Assembly (NCBI RefSeq): GCF_042100115.1 | Contig: NC_091272.1 | Location: 4,960,001 to 5,024,000 of the forward strand | Source of the DNA: Alternaria dauci | Lineage: Eukaryota; Ascomycota; Dothideomycetes; Pleosporales; Pleosporaceae | DNA: 64,000 nucleotides | Reading direction: 5' to 3' | In this document: positions 31,690 to 41,302 of the stretch, one piece after another | Numbering within the stretch: position 1 is the stretch's first letter | How the letters are laid out: each line of letters opens with the position of its first letter | Position numbers and translations under genes: made by a program | Notes under the pieces: generated by a model | What the model was told of the DNA's origin: nothing | Databases searched by the model: none | The model's input: only the letters and a program-made list of their open reading frames with translations

Positions 31690-33657
31690 ATGCCGCTCGT
31701 CACCCCCTCACGCCTCGCCATCATCGTCGTCTCCTTTTCGCTCATAACTTTCTTCTGGACCTTCGGCCTGCCGCACCAAGTCCCTCAGCCCTCGATACCT
31801 GCCATCGACCACTATGACCACAAGAACGTGCATACCGACCCGATAATACCGCCGCCCGTCATCGAGACGCCGCACGCGACATCACCAAGCCCAGTAGCAC
31901 ATGGAAATCCACCCACCGAAACAGACGACCACAGATGGGACGACAAGGGAGCACAGAGTGGCAAGGGACAGGCGGAACCACCCGCGCCTACCGCGACGGG
32001 CATTGTGGATTACGAGAAAGACGGCGGACGATGGGAGGACAAGGAAAAGTCAAAGGGCGGTGATAAGCCGCAGGACAAGGCCGATGCAAGCGCAGTCGTG
32101 GCCCCTACAACACTAGCCACTGAGGTTGTGCCCGCTTCCCAGAGCGCGGATGCGGCCAATGCAAGTGTTGCGCCTGCAAAGCCCGTCGAAGCCGTTCCTA
32201 CACAAGTCGTCGAGAAGTTCTGCAGCGATGCCGACGGAGCCAAGGACGTCATGATCGTACTCAAGACGTCCAAAGCCGAAATCGAAAAGCTCAGCGGCCA
32301 CCTTAGCAACCTCCTATCCTGCGTCCCTACCTTTGCCATCTTCAGCGACCATGCCGGAGAGTTCCAAGGACACAAGATACACGATGCGCTTGATTCAATC
32401 AGCCATGACATCAAATTCAAGAACAACGAGTTCAAGGAATACCAGCTCATGCATGCTGATGCGGAGCACAAGCTGGACGCGAAGAAGACGACGGAGCTGG
32501 ACAAGTGGAAGTTCCTGCCTATGGTGTACAAGGCCTACCACATGAACCCCAGCGCCAAGTTCTTCATCTTCCTCGAAGCCGACACGAGCCTGAGCTGGAC
32601 AAACGTACTGCAGTGGCTCAACAGGCTCGACTACCGGATACCCTACTACAGCGGCGCTCCTTACTATATTGCTGGCACACAGGTAGCGCAACGCGGAGCG
32701 GGTATCATGTTGTCTCAGGGCGCTCTACGACGATACGCCAAATCCTACGACGAACTTTACCAGACGAAATGGGAAAAGGACACAAGCACAGAATGCTGCG
32801 GCGACCTGATGCTGGCAAAGGCCCTTGCAGACGCACATGTGGAATTCTACGCTTCTTGGCCTCTCCTCCAGAGCGAGCAGCCAACTACATTGGATTACAC
32901 CAGGAAGCACTGGTGCGCTCCTGCAGTGTCGTGGCATCATATTGGCGGCAACGACCTGACCAAGCAATGGGATATCGAGAAGAAGTGGACTGCCGCCAAC
33001 GGCTGGAAGAAGCCATATCTGTACCGCGACGCCTACCACGAGTCGGTCGAACCACACATCGAAGCGCAGAAAGCGGGCTGGGACAACCTGAGCCAAGACG
33101 CGAAGATTGTTGCGCCACAAGGCCGGCAGAAACAGATGAAAGAGGATGCTGAGAAGAAGAAAACGGAGGGCCAAGAGCACGATCTGGGGGAACCAGAGGA
33201 CAAACCCAAGGATGACGCTAAACCCCAGGGAGAGGAGAAGAAGGAACCAGAGAAAATCAAGGTCGACAGCACACCACCACCAGACGCGCGCATCTACCAA
33301 GAAGCCGGCTCTGGCTCTAAATCCAAACGCGAAGAGAAGAAGGGTGATAAGAAGGGTGACAAGAAGGAAGACAAGGACAAGAAACCAGAACTGCCCAACT
33401 GGGATAAGCTCGCCGAGAAATACCCCGACGCAGCGGACAGCTCTGCGCGCTGCCAGAATGTCTGCCAGCAGGTCGAGGACTGCTTACAATGGCGGTACAC
33501 GACCAATGGAGATGGCGAGTGTCATCTCAGCAAGGTCGTTCGGTTGGGTGGGGAAGTTGGTGATGGAAAGTGGACGAGTGGATGGTTGGTTGATAGGATT
33601 AAGGAGGTTACTAAGGCGTGGGAGTGTAAGGAGGTTAAGTGGAGGTTTTATCAGTGA
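31690..33657 (+). CDS. Type II membrane glycosyltransferase (family 31-like) with C-terminal Apple/PAN module
   Basis: One exon, 655 residues. A short cytosolic end and one membrane segment (residues ~9-26, LAIIVVSFSLITFFWTFGL) are followed by a Pro/Asp-rich stem to about residue 175, then the catalytic region: KDVMIVLKTSKAEIEKL, FAIFSDHAGEFQGHKIHD, the metal-binding triplet E296-A-D298 in FFIFLEADTSL, RGAGIMLSQGALRRYA and CCGDLMLAKALADAHVEF. This matches the fungal Fringe-like/GT31 layout of Golgi enzymes that extend glycans. A Lys/Glu-rich linker leads to a Cys-rich end (CQNVCQQVEDCLQW, then GECHLSKVVRLGGEV) that looks like an Apple/PAN fold. Donor and acceptor sugars are unknown. Confidence 0.85.
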   Translation: MPLVTPSRLAIIVVSFSLITFFWTFGLPHQVPQPSIPAIDHYDHKNVHTDPIIPPPVIETPHATSPSPVAHGNPPTETDDHRWDDKGAQSGKGQAEPPAPTATGIVDYEKDGGRWEDKEKSKGGDKPQDKADASAVVAPTTLATEVVPASQSADAANASVAPAKPVEAVPTQVVEKFCSDADGAKDVMIVLKTSKAEIEKLSGHLSNLLSCVPTFAIFSDHAGEFQGHKIHDALDSISHDIKFKNNEFKEYQLMHADAEHKLDAKKTTELDKWKFLPMVYKAYHMNPSAKFFIFLEADTSLSWTNVLQWLNRLDYRIPYYSGAPYYIAGTQVAQRGAGIMLSQGALRRYAKSYDELYQTKWEKDTSTECCGDLMLAKALADAHVEFYASWPLLQSEQPTTLDYTRKHWCAPAVSWHHIGGNDLTKQWDIEKKWTAANGWKKPYLYRDAYHESVEPHIEAQKAGWDNLSQDAKIVAPQGRQKQMKEDAEKKKTEGQEHDLGEPEDKPKDDAKPQGEEKKEPEKIKVDSTPPPDARIYQEAGSGSKSKREEKKGDKKGDKKEDKDKKPELPNWDKLAEKYPDAADSSARCQNVCQQVEDCLQWRYTTNGDGECHLSKVVRLGGEVGDGKWTSGWLVDRIKEVTKAWECKEVKWRFYQ

Positions 33658-34685
33658 GTGGGATTGAGTGTTGAAGGGATTAGATTTGGATAGAGGGATT
33701 GGTGTTGTGGTGTTTGTGTTGCGAGATTGAGAAGAAGGCTTTTTGTATAGCGCGAAGCTGGCGAGATTGCTAGAAGTGGTGGAAATGGTTGTATATACCC
33801 TTTTTGTTGTAATGTATATGTTCATTGTATGGGACATGGAATGCGAGAAGAGGTATACGTGAGAAGTCGGTTCGGTCTTCTAAACCACGGCTCTGGTCTC
33901 TCGCTACCATCTAACTCATGAGTGGGCCTTTTCTAGATATCTTGTTCGCTACATATCACTTGTAGCATATACCAGACTCTCCATCCTTGTTTCTACTAGA
34001 ACTCCAGTCACAAAGCGCGCTTTCACTCTTGCAGAAAAACCCACACCCATTCACCACACTATCTGTAACATCTGCATTGCACACATGGCCTTGCGCTATC
34101 TGATAAGGTACAACGCACCCGTCTTAACACCGTACCGTCTACTCATCAAAGTTTAGTATGATCAAGACTCGTAGAAAAATGCCACTGGCTCATCTCTTTA
34201 ATCGATCGCTGATGCGATGCCTCCAAAGACAACTTCCTCCTCCTAAAGGCCCAATACTCCTTGCCATCGCATGCTGCTGGGCGCAATACAACTTGGACAT
34301 GGCACGTATGAAGAAGAGACCAGGCAAGTGCGAGGTTTTGTTGGAGAAAGTGTAGATAGAGTGCTAGGCAGAAGTCCACATTCAGTTACATCTCCAGGTC
34401 TTAGCCAAGCTAGTATCGCTTTTAAATGACCATGAAGTCGTATATATATCCATGATGCATCTATAGCATTTCATGCACCCCATTATTGTCACACTCCCAC
34501 GCTTGACCTGGAACGGCAGGCGCAATACGCCTTCTTGGCTACCTACTTCCCATTTGCCGGTCGCTTGTACGATAACAGGTCCATCTATGTACGCCTTGCA
34601 TTGCCTTGAACAACACAAGGACGCTGAGTTCCGTAGTCAAGATTCACTACCCGTTTACATCCCGAACATTCACCTTTCACAAAGT
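33658..34685. other. Intergenic, 1.0 kb
   Basis: No gene recognised. The end is the promoter and leader of the O-methyltransferase gene. The frame of that gene is open upstream to 34473 without a convincing start. Confidence 0.55.
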
Positions 34686-36168
34686 ATGGAGCCTGATGCC
34701 ATCTCCCAACTCAAAGCGCTACTGGGCGCAGCCCCCGATCTTCGTTCGCAACTAAGCAACGCCGAACGCCTCCAACTTAGCGGGTTGGCCGAAGCACTTA
34801 GGAATGAGCTGGAGAGGCCAGATGAAGCCGTGTTCAGGGTGACTTTCAATGAGGTTAGTTGATTGCGTCATGCCGCTCCTTCCAGACCCGCGGGGTTGTA
34901 CTGTCTATGACACGTGACGAGCGCTAATAGCTAGGGTAACCAGCCTGGACATTATTTGGCTATTCGATTAGGCATACAATGGGGTGTTTTTGACGCACTG
35001 GGTGATGATGGTGAGGAGGGCAAGTCGAGTGTGCAGCTGGCGGAGAGTGCTGGGGCGGATGTGCGGTTAGTTGGTAAGTATGCTTCATCGCGAACGTGTT
35101 GGAAAATCGTCCAGTTTTGTATCATCGATGCTCTGGAGTGATACTGATGACAGGCTTCCAGCTCGCTTCTTGCGGCATCTAGCAGCAAACGGCACAATCC
35201 GTGAAGTCGATCTCGATACCTACGCAAGCACCCGATTCTCAGCTTCTTTGAGGCAAAAGTCTTTCAAAGATGCTGTGCATTTCATGTAAGACTTCAATCA
35301 GCTCAGATGAGTGCACTGCTAACACCGCACCCGCAAAAGGTATGACGACTTCTACAACGTAGGCTGGAAAGTACCCTCCTTCCTCGATTCGATTTCTCAC
35401 CGCAACCCCGCCGATATCAACAACGGCCCCTTCCAACACGCACATGGTTTCTCCGATAAGTCACTGTACACGTACTTTGACGAAGACCCAGCGATGGGAG
35501 CGCGTTTCGGCGGTATGATCCAGATGTACAACGCCGGGAAACCGTTCTTTTGGGAGAGCAATTATTATCCTTTCAAGGAGCACTTGGTGACTGGAGGGCC
35601 CAAATCTGATGACGATGTGTTGCTTGTAGACATTGGAGGCGGGGACGCTGGAGATTTGGGCCTGTTGCGGAAAGCGCTGGGAAAGGAAGTCAAGGGTCGG
35701 CTTGTTCTGCAGGAGTTGAAACATATTGTTGATCGGAGCAAGGAAGACGGCTTTGAAGCGCAGGTGGGTGATTGGAATGAAGTTCAACCCATCAAAGGTA
35801 CGTCCCCGGGTCCATGTTGTGTTGTCGATGATACTAAAACGTGTCTTGTAGGAGCGAGAGCCTATATGCTCCAACACGTCCTCCACGACTTTAGCAGCGA
35901 CGATGAATGCCGTCGCATTCTTCGCAATATTGTTCCTGCTATGAAGCCCGGTTACTCCAAGCTCCTCATCAAAGACCTTCTCATACCTGATCGGAATGCG
36001 CCGTGGGCTTTCACGGCTCTGGATGTCAACGTCATGCAATCACTCTCTGGTCAAGAGCGGACTGAATCGCAATTTCGCGAGCTGCTTGAGTCTGTTGGGC
36101 TGAAGATTGAGGGAATCTGGGGTCACAAGAATGCGCTAGATGTTGTTATCGAAGCCTGCCTGCCTTAG
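34686..36168 (+). CDS. SAM-dependent O-methyltransferase, plant COMT-like family
   Basis: Five exons (34686-34853, 34944-35073, 35162-35285, 35340-35797, 35852-36168) encode 398 residues; introns are 54-90 nt and all phases fit. An N-terminal dimerisation/winged-helix part (LAIRLGIQWGVFDALGDDG, ARFLRHLAANGTIREV) precedes the Rossmann domain with the SAM motif LLVDIGGGDAGDLGLL. The catalytic-base region is LQHVLHDFSSDDE, with the His in LHDF. Such fungal enzymes methylate hydroxyls on polyketides and other secondary metabolites. There is no synthase gene beside it in this window. The start is the first ATG after a CA-rich leader (AAAGTATGGA) and gives a normal-length N-terminus; an in-frame upstream extension was not used. 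Confidence 0.92.
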
Positions 36169-36600
36169 GGGAAGAATCTTACGCTTTTCACAGGACATTC
36201 CACACATGACGAGATGACTCCTCGTATAGACGCAAACTTAGTCTCGAAGGAAACTATTTGCCAAGACGGACAACTTGGAAGCGAGGCTCAAGGGAAGAAG
36301 GTAATGATGATGCGGGAAGGCTCGAAGACACGCACTGTGTAGCAAAGAACCAGTAGGTAGAAATGTTACACATGCCCTTTGGTAATGTGCAAGTTTGCAA
36401 ATAGAATCTAGATGATACCTTTGCGTTGAGACACTCTCGAGAAGAGCATGTCTCAATAGTAAGGCCGGTACAGGGTGTATGCATCTCTCTCACTGTTTAA
36501 CCACTCGTACTTGCAGACCCCTCCCTAGACGAATGAATCATAATCGATGGCTCCGCGATCGTCTCCCAGAAGCTAATGTCGCTTTCACGCCCTAGAGTAC
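36169..36600. other. Convergent intergenic stretch, 432 bases
   Basis: 3' flanks of the methyltransferase and BTB genes; nothing else recognised. Confidence 0.55.
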
Positions 36601-37404
36601 TCATGTCTCGAAATACTCTTCCGCTACAAAGGGCTCTTCACGTCGCTGATCAAGCGATAGAAGAGATTCCTCGAAGAACCTGTCCTGAAAAGATTTGCAG
36701 CGATTAATCCTGGGGATCCAAAGCTGTACGTCATCTTGATCAACAATGGACGCATCACCCCAGTTCCGAACGACCAAGTTTTCCACTGCACTCTCCAAGG
36801 CACTACGCCGGGTCAAGCCTGAGACGAAGTCGTACAAGGCCGGCATAAGCTGTGGCATCTCGAACGGACGGGTGAGAGCGGCGAAGAGGCGCGTCATAGC
36901 ATGGTTCCGGAACCTGGGCACTCCGAGCTCTTCACCTAGAAACCAAGCCAGTATTGCAGCCTTGACTGCCCAGTCCATGGTCTTGTACTTTTTGCGATCG
37001 AAGTCCATCTTTAGATCCGGGGCGTCGTCGGTGACGTCTAGCGAGACAACAGAGCCACGCAATTCTGTGTACTGTCCCGTGTAAAGCCACTGTACAAACA
37101 AGTCAAGTACATCAAGACAGTGTATCTCAGGTAGCCAGATCTCCGCTAGAGGTTTGCCTGCTTTTGACAATCGCCGCACATCCTGGTCGCAGACTGAACG
37201 CAGTAACTCATAGGGTATATGACGAAAACCGCGACTGCAATCACGAGGAGCCAGACGCACTTTGATCGTTTGGAGATCGCGGGCGCTGTCACATGTGGTT
37301 AGTAAGTGCTTAAAAGGGACCAACGAAGCCACTTACAAAGCAATGAGATGCTTTCCCTGCGGGCAAAGGCTGAGCGCAAGTGGTTCATCTGCTGGTGCCG
37401 ACAT
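36601..37404 (-). CDS. BTB/POZ-domain protein (fungal)
   Basis: Two exons (37337-37404 and 36601-37285, 51-nt intron with a CTAAC branch) give 250 residues, starting MSAPADEPLALSLCPQGKHL. The segment DLQTIKVRLAPRDCSRGFRH, then EIWLPEIHCLDVLDLFVQWL and YTGQY, has the layout of the small fungal BTB proteins. A helical C-terminal part follows (AAILAWFLGEELGVPRFRNH, MPALYDFVSGLTRRSALESA). Such proteins are often adaptors for Cullin-3 ubiquitin ligases or homodimerising regulators; the partner cannot be told. No zinc finger or Kelch repeats are present. Confidence 0.75.
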
Positions 37405-38676
37405 CTCGCGGTGAGTTCTTTTGAGTGTTAAGCGCATATCCGACTCAAAATTTTGATCAGTTGTAGATGTCGGAGCGACAGTGTGTGGGAAGTGATCCAA
37501 GGATGGAAACCTTTGAGTATTGGAGCACTGAAAGTCCTGTCTCTCTCACTCCCTAGTCGGGATGTACTTTGAATCACCTTGTAAACGCGGTTTGATTACC
37601 TCACCTTCACCTGACATGCCGCCAGATACCTATGTAGCATCTGCCCAGGTCTCGACCTGCGAGTAAAACTCGCTTTCTAAGTTCGTCGCATTTCCCATCT
37701 TTGTAACTAGCGGTCGATATCTGGTAACTGAGGATGCGGTTGGACGTCCAACGTGATCTTTTCACCGGTCGTTGAAGACAGCTGTGCTATCTCTTCTGGG
37801 GGAGGGATTTCAGATGTTTTGCGAGACTCATACAGTGTTAATAGTACCCTCATTTGCGCATATGCGAGACGACGACAGAAAAGCTGCTCGTAAATTTATG
37901 CCGATGGTTGTAGAGGTGTCGCGAGGCAGAACCGTCAGGTCGCGCATCCGCCCAAAACGCGCCAAGACCCCAACACATGACAGCGCGCACCCTCCTACTC
38001 CATCCAAACTCACAAGAATACAAACCTCATTTCCTCGTCCCGAAATCAAATTTTACAAAAACAAGCTTCTCCCAACAGTCGCGTCACGGTCGTAATCAAT
38101 CAATCCAGCTGTCGTTTCAAGCCCAGCCTCACCGCCGAAAGAGTCGGTATCCCAGCCACGCCAGCCCCTCCACCTATGGACGCGACCCAACCACCCTGCT
38201 GGTGCACGCACCCCGCCACGTCTGTACAAAAGTTGCTGCATGCCACATGCAGTGGGCACTACTACTTGGCCTGCAGATTTCTTCGCTGATATTATTAACT
38301 TGATTATCCCTCACCTCCTACATCAAACTCGACACTCTATCATACGATTCTTCGTTGTTGACATTGTTGTTGTTCAAGTTTACCACCACCATCCTTGACA
38401 TTGGCTTGCTTCCGGGATATCACTTACGACACCACTACTGAAGGTTGCTTGGACGATAGATAAGCTTGGACCGACCGACACGACTGCGTTAAACAAGATC
38501 CATCTTTTTGCGCCGAAGATACAGTGCGCATACAATTTTTCATCCTCACCTCTTGACACTGGACTGACTTTTGATACAGAAACATCTTGAGCACTATCGC
38601 ATCGCATCACACTACCTCTACTTCGACTACGAGCAACTACGAGACCCCCTCGTAGCCACCACAACAAACCGCAATC
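37405..38676. other. Divergent promoter region, BTB gene / microprotein
   Basis: 1.27 kb without a recognised protein-coding gene. The right part is rich in CA/TC and TTG runs (for example 38352-38372) and probably is the long 5' leader of the microprotein gene. Confidence 0.55.
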
Positions 38677-38823
38677 ATGCAGCGCAACATTGTCATCTTC
38701 CTCATCATCCTTATCCTCTTCATTCTCATCGCTGCTATCGCCTACCTCATCTACTACCTGCAAACCCGCATGGCCGTCGGCGGAACCGCATCGTCTGTCT
38801 CTGACATGACTGAGAATGCGTAG
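38677..38823 (+). CDS. 48-residue single-pass membrane microprotein
   Basis: A short frame starts at ATG 38677 (context GCAATCATGC) and ends at TAG 38821-38823. The product is 48 residues: MQRN, a strongly hydrophobic stretch of about 24 residues (IVIFLIILILFILIAAIAYL, then IYY), a Gln-Thr-Arg stop-transfer, and a small polar tail (ASSVSDMTENA). Codons use C-ending forms (ATC, CTC, TAC) typical of highly expressed fungal genes, which supports real coding. The topology is probably N-out or a tail-anchor-like helix; the family is unknown. It is not PMP3, which has two membrane helices. Confidence 0.65.
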   Translation: MQRNIVIFLIILILFILIAAIAYLIYYLQTRMAVGGTASSVSDMTENA

Positions 38824-39985
38824 ACGACGATACTACAATACAACGACATGATACAATAAAAAGGAAGAGGAAAACAGACATTTAACGACGATACGAAGAT
38901 GGTATAACATATGGGACGATCTCAGATTTGGGGATTGAACACTGCATTGCATTGGCGTTCGTGGGACTGCATGGATATGCAAGCTGCAACAGGAGTTTGG
39001 GACTGATTGATTGATTGGGCAAGAAAAGTGACGAGACACTTGAGAAGTTGTTGAAACGAGGATAATGCGATTGGAGCAGCCATGTTGATTCGGACTGGGC
39101 TTTTGGGATACCCGCAACGTTATTACGTTACTTATATGTATATATGTTCGCGCATGCATGGAATTGAACGACTTGATTATTCAACACAACTAGAATGGCG
39201 TTTCTCAAGATGACTTTGATTGTGAGTCTGTAGTTTCGCCCGCGTACCTGGGAATAGAATCGCAAGTCATTTGGGTCTGGCAGAGTTATACTTGGACGTC
39301 CTGCATGATTTGAAAAGTGCTGTTGACATGCTGGTTTTGTTGTATGGAGACTAGCACATCGTAGATCCACAGGTAATAACATCCTCATGGACAAGGAAGC
39401 ATCATCTGTCACGCACCAAGTGGTCGCACTTCCTATCTCGAATGTGTAAAACTTTGTAATTTCTGATGGTGATGGATAGAAAGGACAAAGATAGAATCGC
39501 TTCGAAGAATCAATGGAACGCCCTGTTTCCCTTGTCCGAAGAACTCCGAACCTATCCAAAGAAACCCCATATGATATAGTTGACGCATATACACCACACC
39601 CGCTTAAATGGAATCAGAGTCCTTCTGAGACTCTAGACAGACCGGTGGAAAAATGTAGGGCGGAGACGTGACGGGCAAAGACAAAACTCTTCCGCTTGTG
39701 GTGTCAACCGAGACACGGCACGTGGTTTGGGTAATGTCAGTTCGATGCCAACCGAATTTGCAGGTAACTGAAGATGAAAACTGTTACAGAGGCGTCAATG
39801 GGGACACCGAGGGTGATTTAAAATCCTGCGGAAACAGCGAAGAGGGTGGCGTTGCTGGAGGGAATAGCGGTGTCGGGCGCATGTTCTCGATCGAAGTGGC
39901 GGGCGCGGAGTCTGTTCGAACTCGACTGGTATGCAACGTTTTTGATGGCGAGATCGGTTGCGTATACTATTCGACTTGGAGCGAA
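38824..39985. other. Gene-free stretch, 1.16 kb
   Basis: 3' flanks of the microprotein and HP1 genes. Open frames here (39128-39559 minus, 39668-40099 plus) lack family similarity; the latter starts at GTG. Confidence 0.55.
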
Positions 39986-40924
39986 TTAGTGGCCTGCCAT
40001 TACGGTATCCTTGCTTTCTTCACCATCGTCGCCGTTCAGAGGCTCATCGACGTTCTCGGTAAAGACCAGATGACTCTCATAGTATCCAAGCATCTGTGAC
40101 TTATTAATAGCAGTACAGTTGCGGTAGTCGTGGGAACGCACCTTTTGCGGACACTTTTGGTAGACGTGTTTGAGAGGATGTTGTGTCTTTTGCCCGTTGT
40201 TCCACACGAGGTATGCGAACTTTTCGAGCTCGCCTGTCTTTGGGTTCTTCGTTTGCTCCACTGTGTCGATCCAGCTGACGTCGTGTTCCCACGAGCCTGG
40301 TGGTGGGCTCCATTGCGCCACTCTCTTCTCCACCTTGTCTGCCTTTGCGCGCTTGGTGCTCGATGCTGCGGTGCCTGAGTCTGATTTTGTGCCTGCAAGC
40401 GATGGTCGACCCTTGCGCTTCTGGCCCTTGGGCTCTGGGCGGCCTCCGATACTCTGGAAGTATTCCTTTATTACGTCGACGGCTCCCTCCATGTTTTCCT
40501 CCGACTCCCATGTCCGCTCCTTGGGGTCGTCGTAGCCTTCCCACTTGACGTCGAATTGGAGAAGGCCCTGCTACTGTCAGTGCTTGCGGGCGGTGGAGAG
40601 GGTGTTTGTACACACTTTGTTGAATCGGTGGTTGAAGATGGCTTCAACGACATATCTGGCGCTTTGTCAGCGTGATGCGGTCCTTGGGTCCACGACTATG
40701 CGCATACTCGTCTTCTCCAACCTCACTGTCATCCTCGTCGTCTTCTATGGGCTCGGCCTTTACTGGTTGCTGTGCCTTTGCCTTTGTGGTTGCTTGCGCG
40801 GGGACATCTTCGCCGTCCGAGGACTCGTGGTCGCTGAGAGCAGCTGCGCGAGTTAGCTACCGTATGGTGGGCATGTTACGCGTAGGGTGAATGCGTGGGG
40901 ATGCGGGCGCGACTCACGAGGCAT
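39986..40924 (-). CDS. hepA: Heterochromatin protein 1 homologue (chromodomain + chromoshadow domain)
   Basis: Five exons (40918-40924, 40708-40843, 40616-40655, 40142-40567, 39986-40093) encode 238 residues. The first exon is only 7 nt (ATGCCTC). The chromodomain spans about residues 49-98 (EYVVEAIFNHRFNKG, DVKWEGYDDPKERTWE), with aromatic-cage residues Y49, W70 and Y73 for methyl-lysine binding. A basic hinge (KGQKRKGRP) leads to the chromoshadow domain, about 154-214 (WIDTVEQT, YLVWNNGQKTQHPLKHVYQK, CPQKMLGYYESHLVF). HP1 binds H3K9me3 and in filamentous fungi is needed for heterochromatin and DNA methylation; the RIP-mutated transposon in this window is the kind of DNA it marks. The last intron (40094-40141) is 48 nt, in phase 0 and stop-free. 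Orthologues are called hepA or hpo. Confidence 0.93.
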
Positions 40925-41302
40925 CTTGAATCGCCGTCGCTAGTAATGGCGAGGGGACAGGTGGGATGTGTCAAGCTTGTTGGAGCTGGAGGCGATTCGG
41001 ATAGGCGCAATTGCATGTGCGCGATACGTGAGCAGCGAGTATGGTGGCAGCTTGGGGCAGCAAGCGTCAGAGCCATGCGCAGGGTTGAGGCTGGCGACGG
41101 AAGGCGCGTTCGCGACTCGCGGCCGTGCACCGACATGCCAAGCCCTTCTGGGGAAATTTCGAGACTGACATGGCAGCTGTTTGGATATACCCCACCACCC
41201 CTCACTACTAAACATACCCGGAATCTCTTCCTCGTGTGTACCGGTAGTTTGAAGAGTCTCCCAGATTGAATATTTGCTTCTTGAGCGCGCATATCTGCAA
41301 CC
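40925..41302. promoter_or_regulatory. Shared divergent promoter, HP1 homologue / cct5
   Basis: 378 bases separate the two start codons, so both genes must share this control region. I see no TATA box of consensus form. Confidence 0.6.

Noticed and set aside
39668..40099. Plus-strand open frame of 143 codons near the HP1 homologue
   Set aside because: Starts at GTG and overlaps the HP1 3' exon; composition is that of an antisense shadow.
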